Below, piece after piece: positions 31,774-44,538 of a stretch of 64,000 bases of DNA (position 1 is the stretch's first letter; each line of letters opens with the position of its first letter). The DNA is from Gonocerus acuteangulatus. Taxonomy: Eukaryota; Arthropoda; Insecta; Hemiptera; Coreidae. The stretch is taken from NCBI GenBank assembly GCA_946811695.1, contig OX328125.1:95858760-95922759 (forward strand). Direction: 5' to 3'. A program made the position numbers and the translations under genes. A model generated the notes under the pieces. The model was given only the letters and a program-made list of their open reading frames with translations. It made no database searches and was not told the DNA's origin.

Positions 31774-33107
31774 TTAAAGTATGTTCGTCAGAATGACGAA
31801 TAGTTGGTAGAATGGGGGGTAGGCTGAGGAAGCTTGGCATTCTAGGATTAAAGAAATTCTTCATGAATGCAAGTTAAATTACCCCCCTTGCAAAAGAAAG
31901 TGTTTAGTTATGCAGCTTCCAAATGACGGACTTTTTTTTTTTTTTTTTTTTTCTTTTGTGTTTTCTCAAAAGAAAAATGTCTTGATCATTGTTTTGTTAG
32001 AAACTATTCAGGCCACTTACCAGAATTTAATTTGTAGTAATAGAAAGGTGAGTGGTAGCTAAAGAAAAACCATAAAATTATGTTGTTGTTTCCTTGTGCA
32101 TGACATAAGTATATGCTTGATCTAGAATTTAAAAATCAAATTTATCATTTATCTTTAAATAATATAGGTCGTCTTTTAAATGAATTTCTATAGTAAACAA
32201 AGAGCTATGAAATGGAATATCAGGATGGGTTTTTGAGGTAATAATAAAAAGGGCTGTGTTAGTAGGTATCTATTTCGATTGCAATCACCTTACATAAACG
32301 TACCTTAATCCTAACACATCTCTATTTTAAAAATAAAAAAATATATTTACATATTTTACAAAAAAATAAAATAAAAATGAGTGGAAATTAAGTACTGACA
32401 GATCTAAAAACATGTCATTACATAACGCATTTACCTACAATAGTAAATTTACCTGCATTTACCTAATTGAGATAAACATACATCATGCTTAAGAGATATA
32501 CATTAAAAAGCAGTAGAGTGAACTATTTGTCACCAAATTAAGCAAATCTTTCGTCGATGGAATAAAGAAAAAACAACTAACTGCTTCTGAACTAAGTAAA
32601 GTGACTAGAAGTATGAGGTTACACAATCATTAATTCTTTTTAATAATAATAATACATCTATAAAAAAATAAAATGCTTATTATGACTACAAATAATCTTC
32701 ATCACAACGACTCTATAGAGCAACTACAATTAAAATTAAATATAATTTGTACAATAAAAATTGGAATTTTCGGTTCTTTCTCCAAAAATTTATTGTCTTG
32801 TAAAATAATGCTTTCTTTGATAGGTTATCGAAAAATGGTTACTGGTTAGTGGTTACGATATTTTGATAGTCTAATTAATTAAAATTAACAAGTTTGATTT
32901 TCATTTTCATTATTGTAAATAGACTTAAGCAAAATTAGAATTCTATATAAATAAATAAACAACGTTCATATGTGGTTAATCACAATAAAAGTATTTGACA
33001 TAACAAATAAATATATAAACTTCTTCACTTTATACATATATCAAATTGTACAAAAATGTAAAAATACTTAAAAATATAATACTTTTGAAAGAATGGTTTC
33101 ACTTAAT
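31774..33107 (-). other. Downstream region and 3' UTR of the formin gene
   Basis: Very AT-rich, no frames. On the minus strand AATAAA occurs about 315 bases after the stop codon (TTTATT at 32789-32794), a possible poly(A) signal. A 22-T run lies at 31931-31952. Confidence 0.35.
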
Positions 33108-35192
33108 TTACTTAATAGATCTAAGGTTTGACCTAAGCCTTGGTGAGTCGATAGTGTCTTTGGCTGCGCTTGCGGCTGTAGGCCTCATGAATCCGAGGCC
33201 TGTCTTCTTGGCAGGACCGATGCTTTCTCCGCTACTGCTACTTCGACTAGCAATAGCATTCTCTTTGAAGCTAGTACTCACACCTGCTGTAGCTCGTGGT
33301 CTTCGTGCAACGGGTCCGATGCTACTTCCACTGCTGCTGCTTCGACTGGCTGGTACGCTTGCTTTACTCTTCACCTGTGCTTGTCCTAGAGGTTTCTTCG
33401 TCTCCTTCTTCAGTTCGGACGTGAGGTTCTTGATCGCTTTTGTATAGCTTTTGATTTCGGGAAGAGGCCTCACATTTCGGACTGTGCTAATAGAAGCAGA
33501 ACTATTTAAAGAACTCCTAGAACTCCGTAAACTGCTCCTTGAGCTACTACGCTCGACTTTTTTCTTTGGAAGAGCACAGTGGGGCGTCTTGTTCAAAGTG
33601 GAGCTTTTTGCACTTTTGTCGGGCTGTTTGACAGAAGAAGTCGATCTTGGTGTTTGAATAATATTGCTATCGCTTTTCAATACAGCAGGTTTGGAGTTTT
33701 GTTTATTTGCAAGTGCTAATATTCTCCTTTGCGCAGCAGTGTTTTCTGTTTTTACAGCAGGTATTTGTCTTTTTTCTGATATTTGTTGTCTTGCTAAACT
33801 AGATTGAGAATCGGACTTGCGTAAACTGGCAGATCTCCTTGGAATTATGCTTTTCTTATCACTGGTAGACCTCATCGAAGAAGTTCGCTTCACTTCCTTC
33901 ACATTGACACCACTGCTCGTATCACCACTTCCACTACTGTCGGCCCTTAATAGCTTCCTAGGTTCTCCTTTGGGCTTAGGGGAATCGACAAAATCGCCCT
34001 CATAGTTACCAGAAGACGCTCCCTGGCTAGGAGTTTCTGACACCAAGCTTTGAGTCTCTTCAAAACCTTCATCATTGAGTTCGTGCTCAGCCCTCGGTTT
34101 CCCTGGAGCATTCATGTGGACTTTTATCTCGGGGATGAAATCATTCTTTACTTGTTTTGGTTTATTTGGTTCTTGAGAAGCTAAGCTAGTCGTGCTGTTT
34201 CTTATTGTAGATTCTTCAGTCTTACTTTTTTGCTCGGAAGTCGCATCACAATCTTGGCTATTACTAAACCTCCTAATAGCTTTTGCAACTTCAGTTTGAT
34301 CTATATTTGTTCTTCTTCTATAAGATCTTGGTAATGTAGATGATGTCACCTGCCTAACTACTACAGATGGGGTACTAGCTTCACATTTTGGAATCTCTGC
34401 CTCAGAAGTGGTTTCCTTCAGTTGTTTACCAATAGCTTCTAAGACGTCTTTAGGGTCGACAGAAGTATTCCTCCTAAATGTCCTGGGAAGGGTAGAAGAG
34501 GCAGTGAGCTTCTGAAGTTCTTCTCCAGACTTTGTGATGTTAGCAATGGCCTCTTCCTCGGGATCCAGATCAATTTTACTCTTAAGCTTGTCCTGCCATT
34601 TTTTCAAACGCGATTCTTTATCTTTGGGAGAAAGCTTTTCGACAGGAATCGACTGCGCTTGTTGTGTTTCGGGTTTTATCACTTGTTTCTCAGGTACTAA
34701 TTCAGGTGATGTGACTTCGGGCCTTTTGTTTTGTTCCTCTTCGACTGGTTTCCTATACCTCAACGTCCTCCTAGAAGCGGCAAACCTGTCGAATTGTCCG
34801 TCTCCCAAAGGTGGTTCCTCTTCTTCCTTCACGTCTTCGTCCTTTAACCTCGAACATCTTTGTGGATCCCTCAATATTTTCCTAGCTGCGGGGGGTGTTT
34901 CAATATTGTCAGAGTCTATTTCCACTTTGTCCGAGACCTCAGGTTTTCGAGCTCTTCTCGGAGCGAAAGGAGGTAAATTTTGTTCTTCTGGTGACCGGTC
35001 AGCAATATCTGGAAATACTCTCCTTGCCAGTAGTGGACTCATTTTACCACCTTTGTATTTACTTATTACGAGTGGTTGTTCCTGTGGCGGGTCACTCGGA
35101 CAGCGAATGTAGACTGGTAGGCTGTCCTCGGGTAGTGATGGATCTCCTAATGTCCTGATCACTTCTTTCCTCTTTTCTTCTTCATTGATAGA
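33108..35192 (-). CDS. form3: Formin last exon: 694-residue low-complexity tail
   Basis: Starts [20 protein letters not shown] after a TTTTAG acceptor. It is rich in Ser, Arg, Lys, Pro and Glu, with repeated [20 protein letters not shown] and [20 protein letters not shown] units (near residues 235 and 285) and runs such as [18 protein letters not shown]. It ends LRSNLRSIK. Probably disordered; basic Ser-rich tails of this type may bind microtubules or membranes (inference). One uninterrupted 2.1-kb exon. Confidence 0.88.
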   Translation of the reverse strand, partial: SINEEEKRKEVIRTLGDPSLPEDSLPVYIRCPSDPPQEQPLVISKYKGGKMSPLLARRVFPDIADRSPEEQNLPPFAPRRARKPEVSDKVEIDSDNIETPPAARKILRDPQRCSRLKDEDVKEEEEPPLGDGQFDRFAASRRTLRYRKPVEEEQNKRPEVTSPELVPEKQVIKPETQQAQSIPVEKLSPKDKESRLKKWQDKLKSKIDLDPEEEAIANITKSGEELQKLTASSTLPRTFRRNTSVDPKDVLEAIGKQLKETTSEAEIPKCEASTPSVVVRQVTSSTLPRSYRRRTNIDQTEVAKAIRRFSNSQDCDATSEQKSKTEESTIRNSTTSLASQEPNKPKQVKNDFIPEIKVHMNAPGKPRAEHELNDEGFEETQSLVSETPSQGASSGNYEGDFVDSPKPKGEPRKLLRADSSGSGDTSSGVNVKEVKRTSSMRSTSDKKSIIPRRSASLRKSDSQSSLARQQISEKRQIPAVKTENTAAQRRILALANKQNSKPAVLKSDSNIIQTPRSTSSVKQPDKSAKSSTLNKTPHCALPKKKVERSSSRSSLRSSRSSLNSSASISTVRNVRPLPEIKSYTKAIKNLTSELKKETKKPLGQAQVKSKASVPASRSSSSGSSIGPVARRPRATAGVSTSFKENAIASRSSSSGESIGPAKKTGLGFMRPTAASAAKDTIDSPRLRSNLRSIK

Positions 35193-37239
35193 CTAAAACA
35201 AAGTTAAAAAAATTAATAAACTAATCAATAACAATAGATACTCTATATATAATAATAGTAAATAACCTAAATAACGGAAAACAGAAGGGAAGACTTGGAA
35301 GAAGCAACAATTAGATATTGATAGTAAGTAATTTACGGAATAAATAAATAAATCAGTAGTGAGCTATGACATAATGATGTAAATAATGCATAATATGTCC
35401 CTAACGATTAAAATTAAAATCAGTAAAATTGTCCTCAACTTCAAACTCAAGGTCTAATATTACTTGGCAACTTTTTTTAACCATTTTTTTATGGGCTTAA
35501 ATACTTCCTTAACTAATCAAAAATGATATTCAAGAGAGTTTACGTGGCGGAAACGTTTTTAACCCTCCATCGGGCGCATTTAATCTGAGAGATAAGTGTG
35601 CTTTGGTATACCAAGTTTCTTTGTTTCACAAGAGAAAGCAGGACTTCCTGCTACCTTCCTGACTCCCACTGTCATTGCCGACCCTATCCCTACTTTAGAT
35701 CCAATACGTTCTCACACGCCATCAGAGACATTTGAATCTGTGAGATTAAATGTGCCTGATGACTTGAGGTAAATAATTTAATTTTTTTTTTCATTTATCT
35801 TAATTAATTGTGATATTAACATTCAATTTTTGTTTATTATTATTATATATTAATTATAGGTGCTCCGACTGCCAGGGTCATTTCCATTTAATATTACTTT
35901 TTATGGAAGATCAAAGCTAGTCTCCAACTTTGAAATGTAGTCTCCAAAAATACGAAGCTGTTCCCTCTCTTCTCCATAGCCCTAAAGATGGCTTGTAGCA
36001 CAAGCCGGAACGTTGGCAATAAATACGACTCATTTTATTTATAAAATGTAGTTTTATTCAAACAAATTGACCGAACCTCAATCATCTACACCTTCTGAAT
36101 TTAAAGATATTCAATTTTTTTGTGAGATGCACTCAATTAGGTGATATTAACACCAGAGAGTCCGGAGAAGTTCAAGACAAATCTAACTGTTATTCGAAAT
36201 ATTAAATATTCTTTCGTTTTAAGTGATAATTTTACTTCTTAATTATTGTAAATATAAATCATCATGACTGTCTGTCTAATTATAATGAATATTTAATTAA
36301 AATAGTTAACAGAGTGTAACTTTTATTAATTCGCAAATTTATTTGAGCAAAAATGTTATATATTTATAAAACTTGTTTTTATTATAAAATAACATGTTTT
36401 AATAAATGTTCGATTAAACTTGAGACTCTCAGTAATATGGCTTCCTTATTACAATGAAATGTAAATCATGTTTGTGTACTTCATCTCTCAGATAAATTGC
36501 GCCTGATCAAGTTACAAATCTTATTGCGCCTGTCGAGGATTAAATGCTTTCACTCACTGCAACCAGTCCTCCTTCAATACATTTCAAAACTAAAAAACTT
36601 TTGTTTATATTTATTCAATGGTCAAATGATTTAAACAATTTGCACTATATAACAGCCTACCTGAAGTGAAGGTGTTCCGGAAATATCTATGCTTCCTCGA
36701 GATTTCAACCTCCTGAGCCTTCGGACATCGAGCTCTGTTTGTTCCGATGTATTAGGTACATTAAGGTTGGATTTCCTCCAAGGAGACTTGTCTTTGACGG
36801 GAGACTGTGGCTGAGCTTCTAAAATACAAAAAGAAAGTTCATTAATTTTAAATCAGAAGAACTGCAATAGAGGAAAGGAGTAAAAAGTTTTCCTATTTAC
36901 CATTTATCGCATATGTTATGAATAACAAGCAAGTGAAATGTATACAAAATAATCCAAAAAAACATGCTATTGGGGATGGACAGAGGTATTAGTCCAAGAG
37001 CCAGTAACCATACGTTTCATGAAATTTTGCTACAATGAACCTCTTGGGTTGATAAGAAGTTGTGTATGTGTTGGCTAGACTTACCGTGGAAAACCAGGTA
37101 CTGCGCATTGGGGAAAGGTGCAAAAAAATATTTCCCAAAAATAGAGTTTTATTCAGTTGTTAGCTATCTTTCAATGTAAAATTAAGAAACTTTTACAATG
37201 AATAATAAATAAGGCAGACACTTTTAAGGGGTATAACAC

Positions 37240-37277
<38 letters not shown>

Positions 37278-39473
37278 TTTTTAATCTAATATTAAATGAA
37301 AGTTTTATTTTATTTTATTGGTTCTTTTTCACATGATCTTGCTGTACAAGATCATGTGAAAAAGAACCAATGAGAGCACAGAGAATAACAATAACTGTGC
37401 AGTGCTTTCATTCATTCTTACGGTTACACGCAGTGTATTGCAGTCTATCATAGGCCACATTTATTTTTATGTTTCCTGATAATTAAACCCCACAAAAGTG
37501 TTATTGAAGATGCTGTTTAAATCGCAGCATGAATAAAGCACTCAATTTAATTTAAAAACTAAAAACTAGGTAATTTTTTTTTTTTTAATTTACATTTCAA
37601 CCCCCTTAAAAGTGTCTGCCTTATTTATTATTCACTTTAAAATTGTCCTAATTTGCAATTTTTTTACATTAATGATAGTTGGCTTCTGAATAAAACACTA
37701 TTTTTGGGCAATATTGTTTTGCACCTTTCCCCTATTTGAAGTACCTGGTGTTCCAAGGTATGTCCAGGAAACACATACTTACCTTCTTATTTACCCAAGA
37801 GGTATATTATAGCAAAATTTCAGGGTGCATAAAACACATGAAAAGTGCGTTACTAGCTACCCGACTATATAAAAACTTAGGAAAAGTTGACAAGGGTAGA
37901 GAAGATGAATGGGCTGAGAGGGTAACAAGATGTAATACGCTTGAATAGCTCACACGGCCAAAAACTTCATTCAAATACCCTCTAGTTTAATACTAGAGGT
38001 ACACTACGGTAATGCTAGTAGCTCTAAAGTCAAGAAATGAGAAGAAAAATACAGTGAGAAATATGAGGAGCTCTCGACTGTTGGACAAGTCAGCGGTACG
38101 TGGGTCCCGTCTTTTGACCGTATTGTACACAAGTCAACACTTCATAGGGCCAACCGCTCTCGACTGCTGCAGCAGTCAATGGTAGGAACAAGGTTAAGTC
38201 ATTCTTCAACTCATCTATATTGTGGAGAACTACTTTATTCTCTTACTTAATGACGAGGGTGAAACCTTTATTTTGTATTATATAAATACATTAAGAACTC
38301 CACATGCTCTTCGCATTTCTTAATTTTACCTGCAATTGCTTCCATCGCTCCAACAACATCAGTTTTATCGATCGTTGGTCGCCAATCCGAGTACACCCTC
38401 TTGTATTGAAGGCTACCATCAGCGAGTTTTCCTTCGGGTAAGGTATCCAGCGTACTACTCCTTCCTTCGCTCTCTGTAAAATTATTTTAAAGTTCAAATG
38501 ACTGAAGAGATCTAATGTTTATAAATCCTTGTTTTTATTTACATTTATATTTATGCATGATAATATTCTACGCCAATGGTTATAGTCACGTTAAATGCAC
38601 CAGTTATGTTTGATCACTGAAGTGAAGCAACTTAAGGCGTGGCCAGTAAGTAAATGGGTGACCGGCCACGTGCTGTTGGCATTATAAAAGGTTGGAAACC
38701 TGTAGATGGCCTGATGTTAATAGCCCAAGAGTTGATACACCGTTAAAAACACACAGAAAAATAAAAAATAATACTCTACACTAATGGTTGTTGAGGTCAT
38801 TATACATCTAAAAAATGAACAAAATAAAAAATAACAATAAGCTGCAATATTCTGGTATTTGTGCTTTTGTAGAACTGAAGATGAGACACTAGTCTCAAAA
38901 TATTTTGAGTTTTAATAAAGAAAAAATAAATCAAGGACCACTTGGGGTTTTTTATTAACGGTTATTTTCAGAGAATTAACAAGAAATCTTGTAATGAACA
39001 ATAAACTAATTAAAAATAAAAGAATAATATTATATATTAATGTGATTTGCGTAAAAAAAAACTAATAGCTCACCTGAATCAGCCTCGAGCGACCGCCTAT
39101 TCGGCTGGAACCTTCGTGGTCGTCTTCGGATTTCTTCATTTTGTTTATCTTCTTTTTCGTTTTCAGAAAGCCATGCCTCGATCTTTTGTTTCCAAGGCCT
39201 ACAAAAGAAAGAGAAAAGAATAATTACAATTACTACTAGTTTTAATTTCAAAATGTAGTAATAATTTTAAGTAAATAAAACATGGTGTTATGATCTGGTT
39301 TGGGAGGAAAGGGAAAATAGACCAAAAAAACAAATAACAATAAGATATTGTAGGAAGCCAAATTATAAATTTACAAGTAATCAACACTGTTCACTCACTC
39401 AAAGCCAACCAAAAACATAAAAAAATGAGGAAGTATTGACAAAATATGACATTAAAACAATATTCACAATAAA

Positions 39474-39522
<49 letters not shown>

Positions 39523-42500
39523 GCTGCTTCCGAAATTTAAGGATGAATCGTGATAAAGAATTTTGGATGGCAGAAATTAGCCATGTAATTTTGAATACAA
39601 TTTTTGACAGAGAATTTCAGATAACAGTTGTTAAAATAAAATATTGAGATCATTATAGAGAGTCAAATTGGAGACAATGAATGATGCGTTGATGACTTTA
39701 CAGAGGATTTTAACTTTAAGGATTGAATTTTGTAGGAGTTAAAAGGCTTTGCAGGATCCCTACAGTTGTATACCATAAGTCTATATTGGTCTGAGTATAT
39801 TAATGTAAACGATTGTTGTTTTATTGACAGTAAGATCTGATCGTTGGTCAATAAGTCTAGTAAAAGTCTCGTCGGTTGAGTTCTTGTTTCTTTCGGGTTA
39901 TAGAATCCCTCATCCTTGGTATTATAAGAAACCTATTCCTTGAAGGTGGTTATACACGTTCAGTTCAAATCTCAAGACGGGGACTGCTCAAATTGGCCTG
40001 TATAGGTCTAGCACACACACACTAAGCTAATAAACCTCAATGCTAGGACTGCACCATCCAGTTATAGTAGACCCACTGTAAGTAAAGTAAATATCCTCTT
40101 GGCCACACGCATCAGGCCTGTCCTGCACAGTCCCGGCCTATTCTGACAGTACAGTTAATCTATTAGGGTTTTAATTTGACTTCAATGGACTGTACAGTTC
40201 AACTCTGGCCACTAGGATGTCCTATTCATTATGTGCAATATCTTAAGCTTTGGACTGCGCAGTCAAAATCTTGAGATTTTCCTCTCCGTATATGGGTACC
40301 CTTAGGTTTGGATTTGTGACAATCCAATTATTTATTTATACAGTTATAGAGAAACTTTCTATTTTTTTTTTCATTAGATATCAGTGGAATGATGAAGATG
40401 CTTACTTAGGCTTGCTGTCTTCATCGGGTGTCGTAGGGAGCGTGGATGGTGAGGTAGGTCTTTCTCTATCTCCATAGAAATCAGCAGTAAGGAGGTCGGG
40501 TCTTTTCCTTCCTCCTCCTCGTGCTCTCCTTGCCCATGATCGGTCTAGAAAAGGCATTCAATATTACTTACAGAAGAATTCTCATCGAGAATAGAAGTTT
40601 GTTAATATAACATATTAAAATGGAAGTAATAAAAAATATTATCCCTTAAAGCCGAGCATTAGTGGTTTCATCTGAAACCACCTGTGATTATGCAATGGAA
40701 AAATGTCATTGATCTCCAATGGTGGCTCCTTCGGATAGAAATGAAGTAGTAACAAAGTAAATTTTAGTACATAGAAAGTAAAAATAATAATCTTTTGGAA
40801 AATGACAACATATTTTTCAGAAGCTTGGAATTTTCCAGACAGGTGACATCAGAAAACCATATACTTCAACGTCCATTCATAACAAAGATTATTTGGACAG
40901 GATGAGGCTGATGTAATGTATTGTTTTGAAAAAAAAAAATATTTCGATTTCTCCCCACTACTAGTGGAAATCGAACCCATGACTTCAGGCACAGAGTGCT
41001 CACACCTTTACAGCCACCAGGCTTCACTACATACAGTAGAACGCTGATTATCCTAACACCAATTATCAGAATTGACTCCCTAAATTGCGAACAGAAACCG
41101 TTAAACTAGAGCATTGCTTTTTCAGTTTAAGTTTGTTGGCCTTTGATTTTTTTTTATTGGGGGTCATTGTCATAAGGAAATTTTCGCTGTTGACCTATGA
41201 TAGAACTCGTGTAACAATAGTTCGTTTTTATAACTGATCTAGAGGTAAAGATAAGTAATTTTTTAGTTTGTATACATTTTTTCAGTAATGTATTAATTAA
41301 TTTGTTTTGAATGTACTTTGGTACATTAGTAAATAATATTTTACAACGTAATGTTATCTTCTTTTTTTTATTGCAATTACATGTTCTATTATCCGAAGCA
41401 CCCTCGGTCCCAATTAATTCAGATAATCGGTGTTCTACTGTTCATTTACATAAAATAATGACAGACATCATTTATAACAATATAACAAAAATGACGCTTA
41501 TGGCTTTAACAGTTGATGCACGGGAAAAAGAAAGAAGAATATAACAAAAATTAAAACCTCTATTCAGTGTTACTAATAATAATCAGTCATTAGAAATAAT
41601 TATTATTAATTCCTCCTTATTATTAATAATTATTATTAAGGAGTCCTCCTCCTTACTAAGTGTTTAGAATATCAATTTGAAAGGCATCGATACAACATCA
41701 ATGGCACCTTAGATAAAAAGCTAGGAAATTATCCAAAAAGAATCCTTAAGTTTTTGAATTTCTAGACAAAACTAAATTAACTGATAAAATTGAACGTAAA
41801 ACTGTATTTAGTTGATTCCCGATATTTTCTTGAATATAGTCATGGCAATTATCCTCTAATATCATCCTACATTAATAATAAATTATACTCTTCAAATGTT
41901 TCAATATTACAACCAGCATTTTGCTTGAATAATTATTTCTTTTGTTCTTATTAAAATTACAACTCCTCTATACTCTCTTGTCTTTGGGCCTTACTTTTAT
42001 GGGTGGCCATGACTCAGTGTGGTTGATATTACTCTTAACCTCTGGTGTGTATTAAGTGTCTGACAGACACAAGGGAAATTTCAGTGAAGTATGTTGGCAG
42101 TAGCGAGCAACTACATACTAGATTTGACAGATATTTGTTTCTTTAAATAACAAAACAATTAAAATGCTTAAACGCATGAAATGATATTTTCTTTAATTAA
42201 ATTATTCAAAATATATCAAATGAGGATTTGTGGTTTAATAAATGAATAGATGCCTTACCTAGACTTCCCCACGATTTCCTCTCCCTAGAGCCATCATGAC
42301 CGGAAGCTCTGAGGAAGTCCATGAGCGTTGACTCATCTTCCTCTGATGGTACTCGACTTCTCCTTCTTCTCAAACTCCCTGTTGGTGTCACATCTGAAAT
42401 GAAGAAAAATATTGCTATTAATTTTAATATGTTTACATATTTATTAAAATTATTTTAAATAAATTTAGTATTTTACTTATCAAAAAACCATCCCACCCAA

Positions 42501-44462
42501 GGTAAAAGCAGAGTAAATTTAAAAACACCCAGTTAGGCACTTCCAAGCCCTTTAAATCAAATTCAGCTCATTCACTTGACAAGCATAATCCTGAGACATG
42601 GTGCCACACCAGCCGAGCCCTTTGATGCCCATAGTCCCCATGGCATGGCGTCTCCTCCATATCTCTCTACCTCTTCCCTCCTTGACCCTACCAAACCCTT
42701 CCACATCTCCTTCTTCATCCAGAATCCATATAAACCCCAACTTTCACATGGGTTAGTTCTTCATCCCCTCATAGGATTATTATTTCCATGGTTAACTATT
42801 AGCACCTACTATCCTTCAAGTTCTTCGATCATAATTTCCTAAAACCTCTGATTCCCACCACCATCCTGCCCAAAAAAAGGCATTGTTGTGATACTAATAT
42901 GGACAGTCTCCCGGGCTGTGCAACAGTGATTCCTTTTTGCAGGCGGAGCTGGCTCACCCAAAGGAAGGCTTTCTCAGCAAAAGTTAAGAGGCCAAGGAAG
43001 AATCTCAAACCACGAACAAAGTTATGAGACAGCAGCAGGTTGACAGAAACACAAAGGCTGTAGTGGTACTAGAAAGGAAAGCCACACAGCCACTGTCATG
43101 GATCGTTTCAGCGAGAAGTATATTCAAGGAATACGGATTGGATGGCCTATAAACCTCGGGATTGGCTTCGCTTCATTGGGAGTGAAAGGCAAAAAGTGGT
43201 TGTAGGAAAACGGTGTCTGCCTGCTACCATGCGACTTTGGGACGGTATATGCCATGCAGGCAAGGAAGACGGTGCCTACAAAGGTAGGGCAGCACTGCCC
43301 AAACAACAACCTGAGGGAACAAAAACGTCCCCACTAGCTAGACACAGGTAGATGCTTTTTGGCCAAGCCAGAACTCTAGCAAAGGAAGGCCATAGAGAAA
43401 TCTGAAAGATGGTAAATGGATGGCATCTGCTGGCCAATACTGAGGCTACTGGTTCTGGATGAAAACATCTGAACTGTGAGGCAGAAATGTCTTAATAATC
43501 TAAAAAAAGTCTTACCAGGAGAATAAGTCTCTTCACGCCCACTGCTTGGAGGCTGGTCACATGAGAAAGAACCAAGTCTTCTCCTAGATAGGGCTGGTGA
43601 ACCTGTAATTGAGATGTCTTCTTCTGATGTCATCATACCGTTACCAATTTTTCTTATCTGTAAAATAATAATTTGTCATTAAATGCGAATATAAAACAAA
43701 TTGAAGGAGGAAAATAGTATTTAGAATGTAATAATAGTGAATTTTTGAAAATCATTGATTTTCAAAAAGATAAATTAATGCAATTATTGAAGACATATCC
43801 AGTTTATAAAATCATCGAATTTATTTTTTGGAAAGCTGATTATTCTTACTAAAAATTCTTGATTAGAGCCTAAATTTTGGATAACATTGTGAGTGATTGC
43901 TATTCAACAATTGAAAAAATTATAACAACCCGATTGTGTTAACAATACCTTAATCTCCTAATACATTAAAGTAACAATATCTAGACACATATACTGTTCT
44001 CAGTATGAGGGGAAAATAGTGCATATAAATAGAAGCAGTAGTTGCTCACAGCCAAATACAAGGATGACTGTTTTCCTTCTTTTTTATCAAAGCATGGCCA
44101 CATCAGACCTTATTTCATGAAGTTTGACTCTTACCATATTAGCGATTTAGTTAGTTTAGTGGATAAAGTTGATCATGTCTGCTAAATTAAGGTGTTATTT
44201 AGAATTGGATTATAAAATGAAAGAAAGGAAAAGTTAACCATTTTTTTTAGGATTAGTCTACTTACCCTATTGGAGTCCACGCCCTTTTGGGCAAATCCAG
44301 ATCTAATGTCGGAAAGCAGACTGTCCACTATGTTACACTCGGACTCAGACCCATTTGAACCTTGAGTTCCCACTAAAAAATAAATAATAGTTGTTTTCAT
44401 CCATGAATATCACAGCCTAAAAGTAAGTTAACTCAATTTTTCTGGAAATAAATCAAGATATG

Positions 44463-44538
<76 letters not shown>

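Noticed and set aside
34534..35112. 192-codon plus-strand frame
   Set aside because: It is the antisense shadow of the formin last exon, whose phase, splice site and composition are consistent.
42576..42842. 88-codon plus frame in a formin intron
   Set aside because: No recognisable motif; overlaps an equally open frame on the other strand; probably an old repeat.
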